NCBI GenBank assembly: GCA_002328625.1
Contig: DCVC01000071.1
Coordinates: 1-12,042, forward strand
DNA: 12,042 nucleotides
Direction: 5' to 3'
Origin: Bacteroidales bacterium UBA2198
Lineage (GTDB): Bacteria > Bacteroidota > Bacteroidia > Bacteroidales > VadinHA17
Position numbers and translations under genes: made by a program. Position 1 is the first letter of the stretch. Each line of letters begins with the position of its first letter. The notes beneath the pieces were generated by a model that was not told the origin of the DNA, searched no databases, and saw only the letters and a program-made list of their open reading frames with translations. This document shows positions 6,969 through 12,042 of this stretch, in pieces.

Positions 6969-8900
6969 ATGAAGCACTGGCTGGTATCAAGAAACATTTT
7001 TGTTGTACTCCTCTACAGGATACTGCTGATTATGTTTCTCCTTACATTAAGCAGGATAGGTTTTTACGCCTTCAATTTTAAGATGTTTCCCGATATCCCT
7101 TTCAATCAGTTTCTGACAATTTTGAAAGGAGGACTTCTCTTCGACATCTCTGCAGTGATCTACTTCAACCTTCTCATTATTCTTCTTCATATTATACCTC
7201 TCGAAATAAGGTATAATAATGTCTATCAGAATGTGATACTATACCTTTTCTTAATCGTAAACGGAATAGCAATTTCAATAAACGGAGCTGATTTTGTCTA
7301 CTACCGGTTTGTTTATAAAAGAGCGACTGCGGATGTTTTCGGAACATTCGAAAATGAATCAAACCTGATAAAATTGTTCTTCAAGTTTCAGATTGATTAC
7401 TGGCCTGTAGTTCTGTTTACATTATTTCTGATCTTCATTCTTGTATTGCTTTATAATCAGGTTAAAGTAAAAAAGCCGGCGGTAAAGAACCAGGTTGCGT
7501 ATCATATCGTAAATATTCTGATCGTACCATTATTTGCCGGACTTGCCGTTATTGGTGCACGAGGTGGTTATCGCCATTCAACACGACCCATTAGCATAAG
7601 CAATGCAGCAAGATATGTTGAGAATCCACGCGATGTGGCAATAGTCCTTAATACTCCGTTCAGCCTCCTGAGGACTTTCAATAAAAAAACACTTGTGAGA
7701 TATGAATTTTTTGACGACGAGAAGCTTGATAAACTATATAATCCACATTATATTCCAAAAGATACGGGGCTTTTCAGGCAGGAGAATATTGTGATTATCA
7801 TACTGGAAAGCTTTTCCAGGGAATATATAGGCTCTTTAAACAAAAACCTTCTGAGTGGTACCTATAAAGGTTATACACCTTTCGTTGACTCGCTTATAAG
7901 TGTCAGTCTTACATTTGATGTTACAATAGCCAACGGCAAGAAATCGATCGATGCCATGCCTTCAATCTTTGCTTCGATACCTTCGCTTGAAACTCCTTAT
8001 ACAATTTCACATTATGCAAATAATGATATTAACGGTCTTCCTGACTTGCTGAAAACCAAGGGTTATTACTCAGCTTTCTTCCACGGAGCCCCAAACGGAT
8101 CGATGGGTTTCGACTCATTTTCGAGAATGGTCGGATTTAATGACTATTTCGGTATGAATGAATATCCGGGGACTGGTGATTTTGATGGCATGTGGGGAGT
8201 ATGGGACGAACCCTTTCTTGGCTTTTTTGCCTGTAAGCTTAATAGCTTCAAACAACCCTTCCTTGCATCTGTTTTCACTGTTTCATCTCATCATCCTTTC
8301 AAGGTTCCGGATAAATACAAGGACAAATTTCCGAAAGGTCCTGCCCCGATTGTCCAGGTTGTCGGTTATACTGACTATGCGCTCAGGAAATTCTTTAACG
8401 AGATCAATGATAAACCGTGGTTTAACAATACCCTTTTTATTTTGACTGCTGATCATACAAATGAATCATTACATAAGGAATTTCAGAACGACTACGGGTC
8501 TTACAGTATTCCAGTAATATTCTATAAACCTGGAAGCGAATTGACAGGAATAAGGAACAGGATAGCACAACAGATTGACATCATGCCGACGATCCTGAAC
8601 TATCTCAATTTTGACAGGGAATATATTGCCTTTGGCAACGATCTGATGGACGACTCATGCGAATCTTTTGCTTTCAATACTTCAGGAAGCAAATATCATC
8701 TTTATATGAAGGATCATATTCTTGAAATGATCGAGAACCATCCGGTTGGCTTATATAATTTCAAAGATGATATGTATCTTGAAAACAATCTGCTGGATAC
8801 TAACCCGGAACTGCAGAATTCAATGGAAGAAAAACTTAAAGCAATTATTCAGGTCTATAACAGCAGACTTATTGATAATAATATGGTAGTTAAAAAATAG
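6969..8900 (+). CDS. LTA-synthase-family membrane phosphotransferase/sulfatase-fold protein
   Basis: A 643-residue inner-membrane enzyme with five predicted transmembrane helices (about 10-30, 53-77, 87-105, 146-162, 178-196), then a periplasmic alkaline-phosphatase-superfamily domain (about 272-600). Seen residues are IVIIILESFS (Glu280, metal ligand), ANGKKSIDAMPSI with Ser326 at or near the Thr/Ser nucleophile, SSHHPF (His441/442) and TADHT (Asp495, His496, metal ligands). These match the sulfatase/LtaS group, which in Gram-positives polymerises glycerol phosphate onto lipid. A Gram-negative Bacteroidota has no lipoteichoic acid, so the enzyme more likely transfers phosphoglycerol or phosphoethanolamine to a glycolipid or glycan; this is inference. 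I chose the ATG at 6969 because it begins the first helix cleanly; a TTG at 6948 is in frame but weak. A terminator follows. Confidence 0.9.
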   Translation: MKHWLVSRNIFVVLLYRILLIMFLLTLSRIGFYAFNFKMFPDIPFNQFLTILKGGLLFDISAVIYFNLLIILLHIIPLEIRYNNVYQNVILYLFLIVNGIAISINGADFVYYRFVYKRATADVFGTFENESNLIKLFFKFQIDYWPVVLFTLFLIFILVLLYNQVKVKKPAVKNQVAYHIVNILIVPLFAGLAVIGARGGYRHSTRPISISNAARYVENPRDVAIVLNTPFSLLRTFNKKTLVRYEFFDDEKLDKLYNPHYIPKDTGLFRQENIVIIILESFSREYIGSLNKNLLSGTYKGYTPFVDSLISVSLTFDVTIANGKKSIDAMPSIFASIPSLETPYTISHYANNDINGLPDLLKTKGYYSAFFHGAPNGSMGFDSFSRMVGFNDYFGMNEYPGTGDFDGMWGVWDEPFLGFFACKLNSFKQPFLASVFTVSSHHPFKVPDKYKDKFPKGPAPIVQVVGYTDYALRKFFNEINDKPWFNNTLFILTADHTNESLHKEFQNDYGSYSIPVIFYKPGSELTGIRNRIAQQIDIMPTILNYLNFDREYIAFGNDLMDDSCESFAFNTSGSKYHLYMKDHILEMIENHPVGLYNFKDDMYLENNLLDTNPELQNSMEEKLKAIIQVYNSRLIDNNMVVKK

Positions 8901-8907
8901 AATAATC

Positions 8908-8936
8908 AGCCCTTTCATCGGGGAAGCAGGGTTTTT
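8908..8936 (+). terminator. Probable rho-independent terminator after the LTA-synthase-like gene
   Basis: AGCCCT (8908-8913) pairs with AGGGTT (8928-8933, one G-U), and inner TTC with GAA across a two-base bulge. The 3' arm runs into TTTTTC. It lies eight bases past the TAG stop. It separates this gene from the sialic acid operon, which therefore probably has its own promoter in the AT-rich 8937-9087 stretch. No exact TAnnTTTG is visible there; the nearest forms are one-mismatch TAATTTAG and TATTTTTA. Confidence 0.55.
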
Positions 8937-9087
8937 CAAAAATATCACCATTCTTGAAGTTGAAGATTCTAATTTAGTAAACGATATTGTTAATGATCCT
9001 TTTTACAACTTTCATCAATCCAACCTTCATCATACTTTAAGTACTTATTAATTTTCATTATTTTTAGATAAACGAAAAATACATATT

Positions 9088-10014
9088 ATGCACAAGATAA
9101 TTAAATATGAAGGATTAGTAGCAGCTCCTTTTACACCAATGCATAAGGATGGTAATCTGAATGCAGATTTGATCCCAGAATATTACAGTTTTCTTGAGAA
9201 GAACGGGATTAATGGAGCATTTATTAATGGCTCAACCGGAGAAGGGCCTTCACTTACTCAAAAAGAAAAAATGATCCAGGCAGAGAAATGGATTGAGTGT
9301 TATAAAGCAGGCGGAAAGGTAAGGATTATTAATCTGGTTGGAGGAACCTCTTATAAAGAATGCATTGAAAACGCAATTTTCTCTTATGAATCAGGTATTT
9401 CAGCTATTGCTATTGTTGCTCCATATTACTTTAAACCATCTGACATCAATCAGGTTGCTGAGTTTTGTGCCACAATAGGGGAATCTGTTCCGGAAATGCC
9501 AGTCTATTATTACAACATCCCTGTGCTGACAGGAGTTAACATCCAGATGCTGGGATTTCTTGAAATGATCTCAACCATGCTTCCAAATTTCGCCGGGATT
9601 AAATTTACACATGAGGATTTTATGGACTTCAAATCATGCCTTGAGTATAAAGATGGTATTTTTGATCTTTTAATGGGAAAGGACGAATGCATGCTGTCGG
9701 CTCTTGTGTTAGGGTGCAAAGGAGCTGTAGGAAGCACTTTCAATTATGCAGCACCCCTTTATCACAGGCTTATCAATGCATATAATAAAGGAAACCTCGC
9801 TGAGGCACGCCAGCTTCAGCAGTCATCCATTAATATGATCCGTCTGCTGGATAAATACGGGGGGATGGCAACCGGCAAAGCCTATATGAAATTTATCGGC
9901 CTCGATTGCGGCAGTTTCCGTTCCCCGTTAAAAAACCTGACTAATGACATGTACAAAGAATTCGTTAAAGATGTTCAGCAACTTAATATGGCTGATCTGT
10001 TCTCAAAACGCTAA
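9088..10014 (+). CDS. nanA: N-acetylneuraminate lyase (sialic acid aldolase)
   Basis: It cleaves N-acetylneuraminate to N-acetylmannosamine and pyruvate in the cytosol, the first committed step of sialic acid catabolism. The 308-residue protein is a standard class I aldolase barrel of the DapA/NanA family. Seen are GSTGEG (48-53, pyruvate carboxylate binding), YYYNIP (140-145, catalytic Tyr142) and GIKFTHEDFMD, with Schiff-base Lys172. The KFTHEDFMD context, and not a DapA-type KEAS context, points to the sialic acid lyase branch shared by animal and Bacteroides enzymes (NanL in B. fragilis). The neighbouring AGE-type epimerase and MFS transporter confirm the role and argue against dihydrodipicolinate synthase. 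The ATG is preceded by an A-rich leader typical of the phylum. It is the first gene of the operon. Confidence 0.93.
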   Translation: MHKIIKYEGLVAAPFTPMHKDGNLNADLIPEYYSFLEKNGINGAFINGSTGEGPSLTQKEKMIQAEKWIECYKAGGKVRIINLVGGTSYKECIENAIFSYESGISAIAIVAPYYFKPSDINQVAEFCATIGESVPEMPVYYYNIPVLTGVNIQMLGFLEMISTMLPNFAGIKFTHEDFMDFKSCLEYKDGIFDLLMGKDECMLSALVLGCKGAVGSTFNYAAPLYHRLINAYNKGNLAEARQLQQSSINMIRLLDKYGGMATGKAYMKFIGLDCGSFRSPLKNLTNDMYKEFVKDVQQLNMADLFSKR

Positions 10015-10027
10015 TCCCTACTCGGTT

Positions 10028-10064
10028 TGAGGCTGGCGGCTTGCTGTTCACGGTAAAAGCCTCA
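10028..10064. repeat. GC-rich hairpin between the lyase and epimerase genes
   Basis: TGAGGCT (10028-10034) and AGCCTCA (10058-10064) form a perfect 7-bp stem with a 23-base loop, 13 bases after the lyase stop. The 115-base spacer is markedly more GC-rich than the flanking intergenic DNA. No T-run follows, so it is unlikely to be a terminator. It may set relative expression of lyase and epimerase, or be a copy of a dispersed repeat. Confidence 0.4.
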
Positions 10065-10129
10065 CGCCTGCAAGTGCATACCACACAACCCGCACCCTGA
10101 ACCACCGCCATTGGAAAAAATCAAACATT

Positions 10130-11299
10130 ATGACCAGACACTTCACCCAGTTAGCAGAATTGTACAAGAATGAACTCCTCAACAATGTTATCCCTTTCTG
10201 GGAGAAATATTCAGGTGACAAAGAATGTGGAGGATATTTCACATGTCTGGACCGTAACGGGAAGGTGTATGATACTGATAAGTTTATCTGGTTGCAGGCC
10301 AGACAGGTATGGATGTTTTCAATGCTTTACAATAACTTTGAGAAAAGGGAAAGATGGCTTGAGATAGCGGAACATGGCGCCGGATTCCTTGAAAAATTTG
10401 GCAGGGATGATAATGGAAACTGGTATTTTTCACTTACAAGGGAAGGAAAACCCCTGACTGTACCCTATAATATCTTTTCCGATTGTTTTTCAGCTATGGC
10501 TTTCGGACAACTGGCAAAGGCGGCAAAAAATAAACAATATGCCGAAATCGCTGTCTCTGCATTCAAAAATATACTTATCAGGTCCAAGAACCCCAGGGGC
10601 AAGTATAACAAATCGGTAGAAGGAACACGTCCTCTGAAAAATTTTTCCTTACCAATGATTCTATGCAATCTGACACTTGATTTGGAACATCTTTTGGACA
10701 AAAATCTGGTAAAAGAGACAATCGAAAAGTGCATTCATGATGTAATGGAGGTTTTTTATGATAGTGATTACTGGCTGATCAGGGAGAACGTAAATACCGA
10801 TGGCACTTTTTCAGACACTTTCGAGGGTCGTTTACTGAATCCGGGACATGCTGTTGAAGCAATGTGTTTTATTATGGAACTTGCTGAGAGAAACAATGAT
10901 GAGAATCTGATCAGGAAAGCGGTTGATATTGCCCTTCATACTCTCAATTACAGCTGGGACAAACAATTTGGTGGCATTTATTATTTCCTGGATATAAAGG
11001 GGAAACCCCTCTTACAACTTGAGTGGGATCAGAAGCTTTGGTGGGTGCACATTGAAACTCTTGTTACTTTGATTAAAGGGTATTATCATACGAAAGACCC
11101 TGCATGTCTGGATTGGTTTAATAAAGTTCATGATTATACCTGGTCTCATTATCCTGATCCCCAATACGGAGAGTGGTTCGGTTATCTGAACAGGAGAGGG
11201 GAGGTGCTTATTCCGCTCAAAGGCGGAAAATGGAAAGGATGCTTTCATCTCCCCAGGGGCTTGTACCATGTTTGGAGGACCCTGGAAAAAATGTTGTAA
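10130..11299 (+). CDS. nanE: N-acylglucosamine 2-epimerase family protein (ManNAc to GlcNAc)
   Basis: A 389-residue alpha/alpha-barrel enzyme of the AGE (renin-binding protein) family. It interconverts N-acetylmannosamine and N-acetylglucosamine, feeding the lyase product into amino-sugar catabolism. Seen are IWLQARQVWMFS (53-64), NPGHAVEAM (237-245, His240 and Glu243), LWWVHIET (303-310) and GCFHLPRG (370-377), in which His373 is a catalytic-type His and Cys371 matches the conserved Cys of the mammalian enzyme. This is unrelated in fold to the E. coli NanE barrel; the AGE-type enzyme is the one shown to act in the B. fragilis nanLET operon, so the symbol is used by function. Related cellobiose or mannose epimerases share the fold, but the gene context favours ManNAc. 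The stop codon overlaps the transporter start by one base, so translation is probably coupled. Confidence 0.92.
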   Translation: MTRHFTQLAELYKNELLNNVIPFWEKYSGDKECGGYFTCLDRNGKVYDTDKFIWLQARQVWMFSMLYNNFEKRERWLEIAEHGAGFLEKFGRDDNGNWYFSLTREGKPLTVPYNIFSDCFSAMAFGQLAKAAKNKQYAEIAVSAFKNILIRSKNPRGKYNKSVEGTRPLKNFSLPMILCNLTLDLEHLLDKNLVKETIEKCIHDVMEVFYDSDYWLIRENVNTDGTFSDTFEGRLLNPGHAVEAMCFIMELAERNNDENLIRKAVDIALHTLNYSWDKQFGGIYYFLDIKGKPLLQLEWDQKLWWVHIETLVTLIKGYYHTKDPACLDWFNKVHDYTWSHYPDPQYGEWFGYLNRRGEVLIPLKGGKWKGCFHLPRGLYHVWRTLEKML

Positions 11300-12042
11300 T
11301 GCCGATCAGAAACAAACCTTTTTATCCCTGGCTTGTTGTGGCCTTGCTCTGGATGGTTGCGTTGTTAAATTACATGGACCGCCAGATGCTTTCGACAATG
11401 AAGGTGGCTATTATGGGCGATATCCGCCAACTGGAAACAGCGGAGAACTTCGGACGTCTCATGGCCATTTTCCTTTGGATCTATGGTCTGATGTCACCTA
11501 TGGCAGGGTTGGTCGCAGACAGGATTAACAGAAAGTGGCTTATTATCGGCAGCCTGGGTGTATGGTCGGGTGTTACACTGATGATGGGATTTGCTACCAG
11601 TTTTGGACAGTTATATGTCCTCCGAGCGGTTATGGGTGTAAGCGAAGCACTATACATCCCTGCCGGATTGGCTTTGATCGCTGATTATCATCGAGGGAAC
11701 ACACGTTCGCTTGCCGTTGGTATTCACATGACCGGGTTATATTTTGGTCAGGCGCTGGGTGGCTTTGGAGCTACGGTGGCTCACTCCTGGTCGTGGCAGA
11801 CTGCCTTTCACAGCTTTGGATTGATAGGATTGGTCTATTGCGTTGTACTGATCCTTTTTCTGCATGAAAAGAGAACAATAAGCGGAATCCCAAAGCAAAC
11901 TTTATCTCTTAAGAAAGGATTGGATTCGATAAAGAAAAGTTTTGGAATGCTGCTTGGAACAATAAGTTTCTGGGCAATCCTGTTTTATTTTGCGGCCCCA
12001 AGTTTCCCGGGATGGGGAATAAAAAACTGGCTGCCGACCCTT
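11299..12042 (+). CDS. nanT: MFS transporter, probable sialic acid permease (3' end outside window)
   Basis: The frame opens at ATG 11299, sharing one base with the epimerase stop (TAATG), and stays open for 248 codons to the right edge. This is roughly the first half of a major facilitator of ~400-430 residues. Seen are PWLVVALLWMVALLNYMDRQ (first helix, about 10-29, with the YMDRQ/NYxDR signature of the anion:cation symporter-like branch), GLVADRINRKW (about 70-80, MFS motif A), LRAVMGVSEALYIPAG (108-123, motif B-like region), and helices at about 11-24, 55-72, 81-100, 104-128, 138-160 and 170-188. A cytoplasmic loop (189-215) and the start of helix seven (about 216-233) follow. The substrate is inferred from position: a lyase-epimerase-MFS order matches B. 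fragilis nanLET, where NanT imports Neu5Ac across the inner membrane. Confidence 0.9.
   Translation, partial: MPIRNKPFYPWLVVALLWMVALLNYMDRQMLSTMKVAIMGDIRQLETAENFGRLMAIFLWIYGLMSPMAGLVADRINRKWLIIGSLGVWSGVTLMMGFATSFGQLYVLRAVMGVSEALYIPAGLALIADYHRGNTRSLAVGIHMTGLYFGQALGGFGATVAHSWSWQTAFHSFGLIGLVYCVVLILFLHEKRTISGIPKQTLSLKKGLDSIKKSFGMLLGTISFWAILFYFAAPSFPGWGIKNWLPTL

Noticed and set aside
9088..10014. Dihydrodipicolinate synthase (dapA) as the identity of the aldolase
   Set aside because: The fold is shared, but the GIKFTHEDFMD context and the adjoining AGE epimerase and MFS permease fit N-acetylneuraminate lyase better.
11268..11528. Plus-strand 86-codon frame across the epimerase-transporter junction
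   Set aside because: It lies in another frame over two clear genes; the frame from 11299 gives a convincing MFS protein through to the window edge.

Overview
The window looks like a chromosomal, AT-leaning stretch from a Bacteroidota bacterium, probably Bacteroidales or a near relative. The signs are A-rich leaders without clear Shine-Dalgarno sequences, TAnnTTTG (Bacteroidota -7 type) promoter elements, a short Bacteroidota-style cold-shock protein, and a lyase / AGE-type epimerase / MFS transporter order matching the nanLET sialic-acid operon described in Bacteroides fragilis. The lineage below phylum is inference. I see no phage, insertion sequence, CRISPR array, tRNA or rRNA.

Layout. (1) 1-1575, plus strand: the 3' end of zwf (glucose-6-phosphate dehydrogenase) and then pgl (6-phosphogluconolactonase), consecutive steps of the oxidative pentose phosphate pathway. 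A spacer with two GC hairpins separates them. (2) 1576-2115: a 37-codon lysine-rich small gene on plus that converges on a minus-strand cold-shock gene. A strong hairpin between them works best as a terminator for the cold-shock gene. (3) 2116-5819, plus: an exported M14 zinc carboxypeptidase and, 53 bases on, biosynthetic arginine decarboxylase (speA). (4) 5820-8936, plus: a YIP1-family membrane protein, a 344-base gene-free stretch with repeat-like sequence and a promoter-like element, then an LTA-synthase-type membrane phosphotransferase or sulfatase-fold enzyme closed by a probable terminator. (5) 9088-12042, plus: a sialic acid catabolic operon. It holds N-acetylneuraminate lyase, an N-acylglucosamine 2-epimerase (AGE) family enzyme, and an MFS transporter that runs off the right edge and overlaps the epimerase stop codon by one base.

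How they fit together. The sialic acid genes form a logical path: the transporter imports Neu5Ac, the lyase splits it to ManNAc and pyruvate, and the epimerase converts ManNAc to GlcNAc for amino-sugar catabolism. zwf and pgl supply NADPH and pentose phosphates. The remaining genes are mostly housekeeping, with no evident link to each other. I did not find a convincing new multi-gene system. The least explained items are the lysine-rich microprotein, the repeat-like intergenic hairpins, and the uncertain substrate of the LTA-synthase-like enzyme.
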